Shown piece by piece: positions 24,270 through 32,696 of a stretch of 64,000 nt of DNA. A program made the position numbers and the translations under genes. The DNA lies in NCBI GenBank assembly GCA_965242565.1, contig OZ251457.1, forward strand, positions 2,294,001 to 2,358,000, read 5' to 3'. Origin of the DNA: CATQGW01 sp965242565 (GTDB lineage: Bacteria; Chloroflexota; Dehalococcoidia; Bin125). The notes under the pieces are model-generated. The model did not search any database and had not been told where the DNA came from. It saw nothing but the letters and a program-made list of their open reading frames with translations. Every line of letters begins with the position of its first letter. Positions within the stretch are counted from its first letter, which is position 1.

Positions 24270-24905
24270 CTAGCTTCCGGCGGCTGTGGGCGGGGCGGCG
24301 GCGTTGTCGGTGCGGGCGCTGCGGCAGCGCTCGACGAAGCGGCGGTGGAGGCGGAGGTCCTGGGTGAGTTCGGGGTGGAAGGTGCTGGCCATCAGGCGGC
24401 GGTATTCGACGGCGACGGGTTCGTCGCCGAGGCTGAGCAGGACGGAGACATCGCCGCCGACGCGGCGGATGCGGGGGGCGCGGATGAAGACGGCGTGGAC
24501 GGGTGGATCGCCGAGCGGGCCGGGTTCGAGCTCGGCTTCGAAGGAGTCGATCTGGCGCCCGTAGGCGTTGCGCTCGATGGTCATGGGGATGAGGTGGAGA
24601 GCGGGGCGGTCGAGCCACTCGATCTCCGTCGCCAGCAGGATTGCGCCGGCGCAGGTGCCCCAGAGAGGGAAGCCGTTGCGGGCGGCGTTGATGATCGGCT
24701 CGCGGAGGTCGTATTGCAGGAGCAGGCGGGCGATGGTGGTGCTTTCGCCGCCGGGGATGATCAGGCCGTCGACCTCGGTGAGTTGCGCGGCGGTGCGGAC
24801 TTCGCGCGGCTCCGCGCCGGCCTGCGCGAGGCTCGTTGCGTGCTCGGCGAAGTCGCCCTGGAGGGCGAGGACGCCGACGACGGGGCCGCCCGCTGCGCTG
24901 CTCAT
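24270..24905 (-). CDS. pdxT: Pyridoxal 5'-phosphate synthase glutaminase subunit
   Basis: Glutaminase of the R5P-dependent PLP synthase; it releases ammonia from glutamine and channels it to PdxS. The 211 residues show VLALQGDFAEH near 12, the LIIPGGESTT loop, the nucleophile motif GTCAGAILLA (Cys near 85) and the His-Glu pair in STFHPELTQD. A C-terminal tail of about 20 residues is Ala/Thr-rich. It starts at 24905, 10 bp after pdxS, the usual pairing. Confidence 0.96.
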   Translation of the reverse strand: MSSAAGGPVVGVLALQGDFAEHATSLAQAGAEPREVRTAAQLTEVDGLIIPGGESTTIARLLLQYDLREPIINAARNGFPLWGTCAGAILLATEIEWLDRPALHLIPMTIERNAYGRQIDSFEAELEPGPLGDPPVHAVFIRAPRIRRVGGDVSVLLSLGDEPVAVEYRRLMASTFHPELTQDLRLHRRFVERCRSARTDNAAAPPTAAGS

Positions 24906-24915
24906 GCTGGCGGCG

Positions 24916-25803
24916 TCACCAACCTCTCGGAGCCAGCCGCTCGGGTTCGGGAATTTCCGACAGCTCCAGTCCGGGCATGGCCTGCGGCAGGTTGGTGGAG
25001 ACCTCGGCGAGGATGTTGTCGTCCTGGTAGTGGGTGACGGCGCGGACGATGGCTTCGGCCATGCGGGCGGGCTCCTGGGACTTGAAGATGCCGCTGCCGA
25101 CGAAGACACCGTCGGCTCCGAGCCGCATCATCAGGGCGGCGTCGGCGGGTGTGGCGACGCCGCCGGCGGCGAAGTTGACGACGGGCAGGCGGCCGCGCTC
25201 CCGTGTGTCGCGGACGAGTTCAACGGGCGCGCCGATGTCGCGGGCGTAGGAGACGAGCTCTTCGTCGCCCATGTTCTGGAGTTGTTGGATGGCGCCCTGG
25301 ACGGCGCGCATGTGGCGGACGGCTTCGACGATGTTGCCGGTGCCGGCTTCGCCTTTGGTGCGGATCATGGCCGCGCCTTCGGCGATGCGGCGCAGGGCTT
25401 CGCCGAGGTCGCGGCAGCCGCAGACGAAGGGCACGGCGAACTGGTGCTTGTTGATGTGGAAGCGCTCGTCGGCGGGGGTGAGGACTTCGGATTCGTCGAT
25501 GTAGTCGACGCCGAGCGCTTCGAGGATCGAAGCTTCGACGAAGTGTCCGATGCGGACTTTGGCCATGACGGGGATGGAGACGGCGTCGATGATGCCGCGG
25601 ATCAGCGAGGGGTCGCTCATGCGGGCGACGCCGCCGGTCTTGCGGATGTCGGCGGGGACGCGCTCAAGCGCCATGACGGAGCAGGCGCCGGCTTCCTGAG
25701 CGATGCGGGCGTGCTCGGGGGTGACGACGTCCATGATGACACCGCCCTTGAGCATCTGGGCGAGTCCTGCTTTGACGGTCTGTGTGGCGGTCTCAACGAC
25801 CAT
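24916..25803 (-). CDS. pdxS: Pyridoxal 5'-phosphate synthase lyase subunit
   Basis: Builds PLP from ribose 5-phosphate, glyceraldehyde 3-phosphate and ammonia. The 295 residues contain GLAQMLKGGVIMDVV, ACSVMALERVPADIR, the lysine motif MAKVRIGHFVEA, EVLTPADE, the signature MIRTKGEAGTGN and GADGVFVGSGIFKS. The ATG at 25803 has GAGGAGG 7 nt upstream; an ATG 7 codons earlier has no such site. A short perfect hairpin (CCCGCGC / GCGCGGG, 25846-25862) lies just upstream, directly after the stop of the preceding transporter gene. Confidence 0.96.
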   Translation of the reverse strand: MVVETATQTVKAGLAQMLKGGVIMDVVTPEHARIAQEAGACSVMALERVPADIRKTGGVARMSDPSLIRGIIDAVSIPVMAKVRIGHFVEASILEALGVDYIDESEVLTPADERFHINKHQFAVPFVCGCRDLGEALRRIAEGAAMIRTKGEAGTGNIVEAVRHMRAVQGAIQQLQNMGDEELVSYARDIGAPVELVRDTRERGRLPVVNFAAGGVATPADAALMMRLGADGVFVGSGIFKSQEPARMAEAIVRAVTHYQDDNILAEVSTNLPQAMPGLELSEIPEPERLAPRGW

Positions 25804-25845
25804 TGCGCAGCCTCCTCGGGGCATTTGCCAATACGGTCAGTGTAG

Positions 25846-25862
25846 CCCGCGCGCTGCGCGGG
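25846..25862. terminator. Hairpin between the ABC transporter operon and pdxS
   Basis: CCCGCGC-GCT-GCGCGGG is a perfect 7-bp stem that begins right after the stop of the upstream minus-strand ATPase gene. No T-run follows on the minus strand, so it is at best an atypical terminator or attenuator before pdxS. Confidence 0.4.
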
Positions 25863-26735
25863 TTAGGCGTCATCGGGCTGGTCTTCGTGATCATCTTCTG
25901 CGAGCAGCGCGGCTTCGATTTGCTCGCGCTCGGTACCCCCGGCGAGCATCTCGCTCAGCTGGTCCTGCGTGACCTGATCTTTGCGCAGGTCGGCGGCGAG
26001 GTGCCCGCGGCGGAAGACCAGGAAGCGATCACCGATCGGATAGGTGTGTTCGAGCCGGGGCGAGACCAGGACGACGGCGGTGCCGCGTTCGGCGGTGCGG
26101 CGAATCAGGCGGAGCACGGTGCCGGCCTGCTGCGCGCCCAGCGCGGTGGTGGGTTCGTCGAGCACGAGCACCCGCGCGCCGTGATAGAGGGCGCGGGCGA
26201 TCGCGACGGCCTGCCGCTCGCCGCCCGAGAGGGTGCGCGCGGCGCGGTCCGGATCGCCGACTTCCATGCCGAGTTTGTCCATCTCGGCGGCCAGCGTGGC
26301 GCGCGCGTAGCCGGCGTCGAACTGGCGGAAGATGCCCCAGCCGTGGACGGGTTCGGCGCCGAGGAAGAAGTTGCGCCAGAGCGAGAGCAGGGGGACGAGG
26401 GCGAGGTCCTGGTGGACGGCGAAGATGCCGAGCGCGCGGGCGCGGCGCGGGGAATCGAGCGAGACCGGGTCGCCGTCGAGCTTGACCTGTCCGCTGCTGG
26501 GCTGATGCACGCCGCAGAGCGCCTTGATAAAGACCGACTTGCCGGCGCCGTTGTGGCCAAGCACACAGGTGACCTCGCCCGGGTAGAGGTCGACGGTGAC
26601 GTCCTCAAGCGCGGTGATCTGCTCGAAGCGGATGCCGAGGTGGTCTACTTCGAGGATCGGGCGGCGCTCGTCGGGTGAGGCGGGGGCGGTGCGGCCCTGT
26701 TCGGCCGCGGCGTCGGCTGCGGTGTCGGTGGTCAT
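25863..26735 (-). CDS. Sugar-type ABC transporter ATPase (FrcA-like, single domain) with altered switch loop
   Basis: A 290-residue ATPase of the ribose/fructose importer class, but with one nucleotide-binding domain as in FrcA rather than the two of RbsA. Walker A GHNGAGKSVF lies near residue 59, LSGGERQAVAIARAL is the signature, and VLVLDEPTTAL is Walker B with its catalytic Glu. Where relatives read FITHNxxHxxxVGDRF, this protein reads LVSPRLEHTYPIGDRF: the H-loop histidine appears to be proline. It is the last gene of the operon, 18 bp after the permease. Whether it hydrolyses ATP normally is open. Confidence 0.9.
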   Translation of the reverse strand: MTTDTAADAAAEQGRTAPASPDERRPILEVDHLGIRFEQITALEDVTVDLYPGEVTCVLGHNGAGKSVFIKALCGVHQPSSGQVKLDGDPVSLDSPRRARALGIFAVHQDLALVPLLSLWRNFFLGAEPVHGWGIFRQFDAGYARATLAAEMDKLGMEVGDPDRAARTLSGGERQAVAIARALYHGARVLVLDEPTTALGAQQAGTVLRLIRRTAERGTAVVLVSPRLEHTYPIGDRFLVFRRGHLAADLRKDQVTQDQLSEMLAGGTEREQIEAALLAEDDHEDQPDDA

Positions 26736-26753
26736 GGTGCTCAGTCTCCGTGC

Positions 26754-27797
26754 TTAGTAGTCGCCGTGTTCCGAGGGGGCGCGCTCGCCGACGAAGTGGT
26801 TGATCAGGGTGGCCACGAGCAAGAGTACGCCGAGGAAGGCCCAGCGCCAGCCGAGGTCCCAGCCGGCCTGGGGGATGCCGATGAAGGCGATGCCCCAGAT
26901 CAGGGCGCCGATGGCGGGTCCGACGATGGAGCCGTAGCCGCCGGCCATGCGGCAGCCGCCGACGACGGCGGCGATGATGAAGAAGAATTCGTCGCCGACG
27001 CCCTGTCCGGCCTGGACGCTGGTGTAGCGAACGGCGTTGCTGATGCCGACGAACCAGGCGGCGCTGGCAGTGAGCATGAAGAGGCCGATTTTGATGGCGG
27101 AGACGGGCACGCCGTTGGCGCGCGCGGCGGTGGGGTCGCCGCCGGCGGCGAAGATCCAGTTGCCGATTTTGGTGCGCCAGAGCACCCAGCTGGCGATCAC
27201 GGTGAAGCCGGCCCACCAGAAGAGGGAGACGCGGAAGTCTTCGGGGGGGGTGCCGAAGGCGGTGGCGAGGACGGCGTTGAGGGAGTCGAAGCCGGGCGCT
27301 TCATCGAGGCGCTCGATCAGGGCGTCGCCGGTGAAGTATTTGGATAAGGCGACGTTTGCGCCGCGCAGGCCGAAGAAGGTGCCGAGCGTGATGATGAAGG
27401 AGGCGAGGCCGGTGCGGACGACCAAGACGCCGTTCCAGAGGCCGAGTGCGAGGCAGATGAGCAGCGAGAGGAGGGCGGCGAGCCAGATGTTGATGCCCCA
27501 CTCGACGGCCATGATGCCGAGCGCGGTGCCGGCGGTGGCGACCATGACGCCGGCGGAGAGGTCGTACTCGCCGCCGATCATGAGCAGGCCGACGGCGACG
27601 GCCATGATGCCGTAGGGCCAGGCGGTGTCGAAGATGCGGGCGAGGGTCGAGCCTTCGACCATGGCGCCGCGCGAGGCGATGCTGAAGAAGATGAAGAGCA
27701 GGGCGGCGGCCGTGACCGAGCCGATTTCCGGCCGCTGCATGGCGCGCTCGTTCATGCGCTGCAGGAACCCCCACAGCGCTATTGATTGGTCAGCCAC
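26754..27797 (-). CDS. Sugar-type ABC transporter permease (RbsC/FrcC-like)
   Basis: A 347-residue inner-membrane permease with about nine or ten hydrophobic spans. The family motifs LLMIGGEYDLSAGVM near residue 72, LGLWNGVLVVRTGLASFIITLG near 117 and the late AAVVGGCRMAGGYGSIVGPAIGA are clear. Between binding protein 1 (8-bp overlap) and the ATPase, it is the only permease and would act as a homodimer. The substrate is likely a sugar or polyol by family; it cannot be named from sequence. Confidence 0.92.
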   Translation of the reverse strand: MADQSIALWGFLQRMNERAMQRPEIGSVTAAALLFIFFSIASRGAMVEGSTLARIFDTAWPYGIMAVAVGLLMIGGEYDLSAGVMVATAGTALGIMAVEWGINIWLAALLSLLICLALGLWNGVLVVRTGLASFIITLGTFFGLRGANVALSKYFTGDALIERLDEAPGFDSLNAVLATAFGTPPEDFRVSLFWWAGFTVIASWVLWRTKIGNWIFAAGGDPTAARANGVPVSAIKIGLFMLTASAAWFVGISNAVRYTSVQAGQGVGDEFFFIIAAVVGGCRMAGGYGSIVGPAIGALIWGIAFIGIPQAGWDLGWRWAFLGVLLLVATLINHFVGERAPSEHGDY

Positions 27798-28857
27798 CGT
27801 TGCCCTCCTCCGCTAGATCGGCCAGCCACCATTGCCCCTCTCCGGCCGCGCCCGACTCGCGCACGGCGTCCAGGTTGTTCTGATCGATGAAGCCGGGGCC
27901 CAGGATGATGCCGCCGCCCTGGGCCCATTGCACGAGCACACTGGCGAGCTGATCGCCGCGGATGCGATCGGAGTAGCGGTTCAGCTGGGCGTAGGCGACC
28001 GGCAGATAGCCCTGCAGCCAGGGCTGCTGGTCGACCGCGAACAACACTCGATTCGCTTCGATCTCCTGCAGCACCGGCTCGTCGACGCCGTAGACCGCGT
28101 GCGGCAGCGTCCGCCCCTGCTCCGCGTTGATCCGGGCGATCGCGGCGTTCACGGGCTCGGCGATCAGCCAGCCGTCGTGGGTCATGATTCCGTCGATGTT
28201 CGAATTCTGGAGCAGCGCCTGGTAGACGCGCGCCTCGATGTCGTCGGGCTGGAGCGGGTCGACAAAGAGGCGGATCATCTCGCCGATGCGGAATTCGGCT
28301 TGCTCGCAGCGGGTGGTGAGCGCTTCGTTGTTGGTCTCGTGCATGACGCAGAGCAGGTTCGAGACGCCGGCTTCGGCGAGGCGCTCGCCGGCGGCCAGCC
28401 CGGAGACGGTCTCGACCATCCCGAAGAAGGCGGCGGCGCCGAAGCCGATGGCGTGCTGCACGCCGGCGTTGATCACGTAGACGGTTGCGCCGCGCACCAC
28501 GGCGTCGCGCACGACGCGCTCCATGCCGAGGTGGTCGGAGAGCGTGACCACGATCACATCGAAGCCCTGGTCGAGCGCGGCGCTGACCATCCGCACGCGC
28601 TCCTCGGTATCGGGTGAGGACGACCAGGAGATGCTGGCGTCGAAGACTTGGGCGGCCGACTCTGCGCCGGCGCGCACCTCGTGCCAGAAGGGGTCCTCCT
28701 CGGTGCCGTGGACGACGAAGGCGACGGTCAGGGGCTGGGCCTGGGCGAGGCCGAGCCGCTCGAGCGCTGCTTCGGCGCAGCCGGCGAGCAGCAGGGCCAA
28801 GCCGAGCAGTCCGGCGAGCCAGAGTGCGGTTCGGCGGGTGGTGTGCGGACGTCTCAT
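27790..28857 (-). CDS. Periplasmic-type sugar-binding lipoprotein 1
   Basis: 355 residues. The lipobox LLLAGC at about 22-27 predicts a lipid-anchored protein. The mature part is a LacI/RbsB-type binding protein (FVVHGTEEDPFWHEVRAGAE, VYVINAG, VDQQPWLQGYLPVAYA). It is about 60 percent similar by eye to the next gene, and more distantly to the third. ATGA overlap with the upstream gene and an 8-bp overlap with the permease indicate coupled translation. Confidence 0.92.
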   Translation of the reverse strand: MRRPHTTRRTALWLAGLLGLALLLAGCAEAALERLGLAQAQPLTVAFVVHGTEEDPFWHEVRAGAESAAQVFDASISWSSSPDTEERVRMVSAALDQGFDVIVVTLSDHLGMERVVRDAVVRGATVYVINAGVQHAIGFGAAAFFGMVETVSGLAAGERLAEAGVSNLLCVMHETNNEALTTRCEQAEFRIGEMIRLFVDPLQPDDIEARVYQALLQNSNIDGIMTHDGWLIAEPVNAAIARINAEQGRTLPHAVYGVDEPVLQEIEANRVLFAVDQQPWLQGYLPVAYAQLNRYSDRIRGDQLASVLVQWAQGGGIILGPGFIDQNNLDAVRESGAAGEGQWWLADLAEEGNGG

Positions 28858-29948
28858 GATTCACCCCTCCACCAGCCGCCTTCGACGACCGCTCCCGATT
28901 CACGCACCTGGTCGACATTGCGGCGATCGACGAAGCCGGGACCGAGCAGGATGCCGCCGCCCTCGGCCCACTGGAGCAGCACGCTGGCCACGGCGTCGCC
29001 GCGGCTGCGCGCGGAATAGCGTTTGACCTGGGCGTAGGCGACGGGGAGGTAGCCCTGTAGCCAGGGTTGCTGATCGACTGCGAAGAGGATGCGGCCCGCT
29101 TCGATCTCCTCCAGCACCTGCTCGTCGACGCCGAAGGCGGCGTGGGCGATTTCGCGGCCCTCCTCGGCGAAGCGGGCCAGCACGGCTGCCGCCGGGGCGG
29201 CGATCACGGCGCCGTCGTGGGTAAGCACGCCGTCGATGGCGGGGTCGTCTCTGAGCAGCTGGGTGATCTGGGCTTCGATTTCGGCGTCGCGGCCGGGTTC
29301 GACTTCAAGGCGGACCATCTCGCCGATGCGGAATTCTGCTTGCTCGCAGCGGGTTTCGAGCGCTTCGTTGGTCGGTCCGTGGATCACGCAGAGCAGGCGG
29401 GTGATGCCGGCTTCGGCGAGGCGCTCGCCGGCGGCCAGGCCGGCGACCATCTCGAGCATGCCGAAGAAGGCGTGTGCGCCGAAGGCGGTCGCATACTGCA
29501 CGCCGGCGTTGATCACGTAGACAATTGCGCCTTCGATGATGGCTTCGCGGACGATGCGCTCCATGCCGAGATGATCGGAGAGGGTGATGACCAGCACATC
29601 GAAGCCTTGGGAAAGAGCCTCCTCGACCATCCGCACCCGCTCGCCGGTGTCGGGCGAGGCCTGCCAGAAGACGCTCGTGTCGAAGGCCTGGGCGGCGTCT
29701 TCCGCGCCAGCCCGCACTTCTTGCCAGAGGGGATCGTTGTCGGAGCCGTGTACGACGAAGGCGATGGTGAGGGGTTGCACGCCGGCGAGGCCGAGGCGCT
29801 CGAAGACGGCTTCAGCGCAACCGGCGCAGAGCACGGCGGCGGCGATCAGCGGCGGCAAGAGCCGCAGCACGACGGGCCGGAGCGGCGCGGTCATCGCGGG
29901 CACGGCGGTTTGGGTGGAGAGTCGCTGCGTCATGGGATCGCGGCTCAC
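28854..29948 (-). CDS. Periplasmic-type sugar-binding lipoprotein 2
   Basis: 364 residues with lipobox VLCAGC near 40-45. It is a close paralogue of lipoprotein 1: the same AERLGLA-like segment after the anchor, HGSDNDPLWQEVRAGAED, ITLSDHLGMERIVRE, CEQAEFRIGEMVRL, and the final GPGFVDRRNVDQVRESG. The differences are concentrated in loops that would face the ligand, so the two may bind different sugars. The GTG start forms a GTGA overlap with the third binding-protein gene. Confidence 0.92.
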   Translation of the reverse strand: MSRDPMTQRLSTQTAVPAMTAPLRPVVLRLLPPLIAAAVLCAGCAEAVFERLGLAGVQPLTIAFVVHGSDNDPLWQEVRAGAEDAAQAFDTSVFWQASPDTGERVRMVEEALSQGFDVLVITLSDHLGMERIVREAIIEGAIVYVINAGVQYATAFGAHAFFGMLEMVAGLAAGERLAEAGITRLLCVIHGPTNEALETRCEQAEFRIGEMVRLEVEPGRDAEIEAQITQLLRDDPAIDGVLTHDGAVIAAPAAAVLARFAEEGREIAHAAFGVDEQVLEEIEAGRILFAVDQQPWLQGYLPVAYAQVKRYSARSRGDAVASVLLQWAEGGGILLGPGFVDRRNVDQVRESGAVVEGGWWRGES

Positions 29949-31000
29949 TCTTCTTCGGGTCCGCGGATGTCGGGGTAGCGGCGCACGTTGCTGGCGTCGA
30001 CGAAGCCGGGGCCGGTGAGCAGCCGCCCGGACGCGCTCCAGCGCTTCAACGCGCGCAGCAGGGCCGACGTTTCCAGGTCCTCCTCAACGCTGGCGACGTA
30101 GGCGAAGGCGATGGGCAGGAAGCCCTGCAGGTAGGCCTGCTGGTCCACGGCGAACAGCATCGCGCCGCGCTCGATGTCTTGCAGCACCACCGGGGAGATG
30201 TCGAAGGTGGCCAGCAGAGCGTTGGCGTTGACCTCGATGATGGCGCGCTGGGCGAGCGCGGCGATCTCGGAGTTGAGCGCGAGCACGCCGTCGATGTCGG
30301 GGTTGGCCAGCAGCACCGCGCCGATCTCATTCGTCGTTTCGCGGATGTTGGCGGTGCCGGTGACCGAGAGGGTCTGGTACTGGCCGCCCGAGAGCTCCAT
30401 CGAGAGGCCCGCTTCCTCGCAGCGGTGGACGAGGCCGATGTTGCCGTCTTCGTGGATGATGCAGAGCATGCGGGTGACGCCGGCGGCGGCCATGCGCTCG
30501 CCGGCGGCGAGGCCGGCGACTTTGTCGGGCTGACCGAAGTGGGTAATCGCGCCGAAGGCGCGCCCGCGCTCCTCGCCGGAGTTGATCGTCAGCACCAGGA
30601 TGCCCGCCTCGACCGCGGCGCGGACCGAGTTCTCCAGCGCGTCGGGATCGGCGAGAGAGACGATAAGCACGTCGTAGCCCTGGGCGATGGCGTTGTCGAC
30701 GAGGCGCACCTGGGCGTTGATGTCGCCGTCGCCGTCGTAGCGGAGCTCAACGCCGAATTCGCGCTGGGCGGCCTGCGCGCCGGCGGCGACCTGGTCCCAG
30801 AAGGGGTCGCCGATGCCGCCGTGGGTGATCATGGCGATGCGCAGGTCGATCTGGGGCAGGGCCGCAGTCTGCCCCTGGGTGCGGACGATTTCGTCGACGC
30901 GACAGAGGTAGGCGGCGAACATGGTGAGGCCGACGACGGCGAGGAAGACCAGGCCGCGCCAATGACCGAGGATGCCGTTTGCCACAGCGCTCAGGCTCAC
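29945..31000 (-). CDS. Membrane-anchored sugar-binding protein 3
   Basis: 351 residues. A single N-terminal hydrophobic span (GLVFLAVVGLTMFAAYL, about 16-32) with no good lipobox suggests a membrane anchor. The domain is RbsB-like (AMITHGGIGDPFWDQVAAGAQ, VLTINSGEERG, the distal AVDQQAYLQGFLPIAFAY). It is the first gene of the operon; the GTG start has AGGAGGAG upstream. More diverged from the other two than they are from each other. Confidence 0.9.
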   Translation of the reverse strand: MSLSAVANGILGHWRGLVFLAVVGLTMFAAYLCRVDEIVRTQGQTAALPQIDLRIAMITHGGIGDPFWDQVAAGAQAAQREFGVELRYDGDGDINAQVRLVDNAIAQGYDVLIVSLADPDALENSVRAAVEAGILVLTINSGEERGRAFGAITHFGQPDKVAGLAAGERMAAAGVTRMLCIIHEDGNIGLVHRCEEAGLSMELSGGQYQTLSVTGTANIRETTNEIGAVLLANPDIDGVLALNSEIAALAQRAIIEVNANALLATFDISPVVLQDIERGAMLFAVDQQAYLQGFLPIAFAYVASVEEDLETSALLRALKRWSASGRLLTGPGFVDASNVRRYPDIRGPEEE

Positions 31001-31056
31001 TTGGGCTCCTCCTTCGCGGTCCCGCTTACGGGCCGCACGCTGTAGACTACCTGCTC

Positions 31057-31632
31057 ATGCTGATTGGGTTGATCTCCGACACGCACGTGCCCGAGGCCGG
31101 CGACGAGCTGTGGCCGCAAGTCTACGATCGTTTGGCCGGTGTGGATCTGCTGCTGCACGGCGGGGACATCCACGATGTGGCGCTGATTGACCGCTTGGAG
31201 CAGGTCGCGCCGATTTATGTGGCGCGGGGGAACGGCGACGACGGGAGCGGCGGACGTCCGGTGCAGCCGGAGGATCCGCGCCTGCGGGAGGCGTGGACGC
31301 TGGAGTTGGAGGGCTTTCGGGTGGGGCTGACGCACGATATGGCGCTGCCGGAGTGGCCGCCGTATCGGACGGTGGAGACGATGATGGAGCGCTATTTCGG
31401 CGGTCCGCAGCATGTGGTGGTGCATGGGGACACGCATGTGGCGTCGGTGGAGACGATTCGGGGGGTGCTGCTGGTGAATCCGGGCAGCCCGATGTATCCG
31501 CGCAATCTGGATACGCGGATGGGGACGCTGGGCTTTCTGGAGATTGCGGATGGGCGCCTGCATGCGTGGCTGGAGCAGATCGACGAGGCGGGGACGCATG
31601 TGGTGCGGGAGCAGCCGAAGTACGTGTACTAG
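31057..31632 (+). CDS. Metallophosphoesterase, YfcE/MJ0936 family
   Basis: 191 residues of a small calcineurin-like phosphoesterase. The metal-binding motifs are in order: GLISDTHVPE (5-14), LLLHGGDIHD near 31, YVARGNGDD near 54, GLTHDMALP near 90 and VHGDTHVA near 122. Relatives hydrolyse phosphodiesters in vitro; the physiological substrate is unknown. It is divergent from the sugar transporter operon across only 56 bp. A GC hairpin follows its stop. Confidence 0.92.
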   Translation: MLIGLISDTHVPEAGDELWPQVYDRLAGVDLLLHGGDIHDVALIDRLEQVAPIYVARGNGDDGSGGRPVQPEDPRLREAWTLELEGFRVGLTHDMALPEWPPYRTVETMMERYFGGPQHVVVHGDTHVASVETIRGVLLVNPGSPMYPRNLDTRMGTLGFLEIADGRLHAWLEQIDEAGTHVVREQPKYVY

Positions 31633-31676
31633 GGGGTGGAGGGGCAGCCGCCCCCCCAGTCCACTGGAAGCGGACA

Positions 31677-31697
31677 GCCCCCCTGCATAGGGGGGGC
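31677..31697 (+). terminator. GC hairpin after the phosphoesterase gene
   Basis: GCCCCCC-TGCATA-GGGGGGC forms a 7-bp stem 45 nt after the stop codon. The downstream bases (GATTCCGAACTTTCCCC) are only mildly T-rich, so termination is plausible but unproven. A second run of seven C lies just before it. Confidence 0.45.
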
Positions 31698-31751
31698 GAT
31701 TCCGAACTTTCCCCTTGCGTGGGAGTATTCTGAGGGGCACGCCGGCGTTGG

Positions 31752-32276
31752 GTGGAGTTCTTGTCGGCGGCTGGGGCGCATGTGGCCGGCATTCGCGTTC
31801 TGGTGCCATTTGATCGCTCGGCGGCGAGCCGCCGCGGGCTGGGCGTGGCGCTGCGCCTGGCCGGGGCGGACCGACGCAAATCCGTCATCCACCCGGTGTA
31901 TGTGGTTGAGGTCGACCGGGCGCTTGAGCTTGATGCGTATGTGCCCAATCTGGCCGCCGAGGGGGAGGCGGCGCTGACGGAGGCGGAGGCGGAGGCGAAG
32001 CAGGCGAAGATCAAGTGCGAGGGCTGGCTGCTCCAGGCGCGCGATGCGGGGCCGGGGATCGTTGAAGAGGCGGTCAGTACGAATGTGGATCTGGTGGTGA
32101 TTGGGGTGGGGCGGGCGACGACGATCGGGGACCGCGGGGAGACGCAGACCGCGCACGCGCGACACGCGCCGGGCGCGGTGGACCTCGGCCGCACCGCCGA
32201 TTATGTGCTCAGCCACGCGCCCTGCGAGGTGATCGTGGTCCGCGAAGCGGCCGACGACGAGCCGGTTGGGCAGTAG
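31752..32276 (+). CDS. Universal stress protein (UspA family)
   Basis: About 174 residues with one Usp domain: IRVLVPFDRSAASRRGLGVAL near the start, VDLVVIGVGR near 112 and the end TADYVLSHAPCEVIVVRE. The ATP-loop GxxGxG(S/T) is modified, with an insert of about 15 residues (GETQTAHARHAPGAVD). The start is uncertain: GTG 31752 and GTG 31782 are both possible. It is followed after 2 bp by the TrkA-type genes, suggesting a link with ion homeostasis. Confidence 0.82.
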   Translation: MEFLSAAGAHVAGIRVLVPFDRSAASRRGLGVALRLAGADRRKSVIHPVYVVEVDRALELDAYVPNLAAEGEAALTEAEAEAKQAKIKCEGWLLQARDAGPGIVEEAVSTNVDLVVIGVGRATTIGDRGETQTAHARHAPGAVDLGRTADYVLSHAPCEVIVVREAADDEPVGQ

Positions 32277-32278
32277 CG

Positions 32279-32680
32279 ATGCGGATCGTGATCATGGGCT
32301 GCGGGCGGCTCGGCTCGACGATCGCGGCGGAGTTCGACGCGGAGGGCCACGCGGTGACCGTGATCGATCACGACGAATCGGCCTTCAACTGGCTGCCGGA
32401 GAGCTTCGGCGGCGAGACGGTGCTGGGTGCGGGCGAGGACGCGGCGGTGCAGGAGCGGGCGGGCGCGCCGCAGGCGGACATCTTCCTGGCGCTGGCCAAC
32501 GGGGACAACCGCAACGCGATGGCGGCGCAGGTGGCGCTGCACATCCACGGCGCGGCGCGCGTGGTGGCGCGCATTTTCGATCCCGAACGGGCGGAGATCT
32601 ACCGCGAGCTGGGGATCGGGGTGGTCAACCCGACCACGGCGCTGGAATCGCTGGTGCGCGCCGCGGCGTTCGACGACTGA
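32279..32680 (+). CDS. TrkA-N domain protein (NAD-binding RCK)
   Basis: 133 residues with only the nucleotide-binding half of a potassium-channel regulator: IVIMGCGRLGSTIA (3-16), TVIDHDESAFNWL, and ADIFLALANGDNRNAMAAQVA. There is no RCK-C domain. In Trk/Ktr systems such proteins gate potassium uptake according to NAD(H)/ATP. It sits directly before a full-length homologue; the two may form a hetero-oligomer. No TrkH/KtrB membrane partner is in the window. Confidence 0.88.
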   Translation: MRIVIMGCGRLGSTIAAEFDAEGHAVTVIDHDESAFNWLPESFGGETVLGAGEDAAVQERAGAPQADIFLALANGDNRNAMAAQVALHIHGAARVVARIFDPERAEIYRELGIGVVNPTTALESLVRAAAFDD

Positions 32681-32696
32681 GCGGCAGGGAGCGCGG

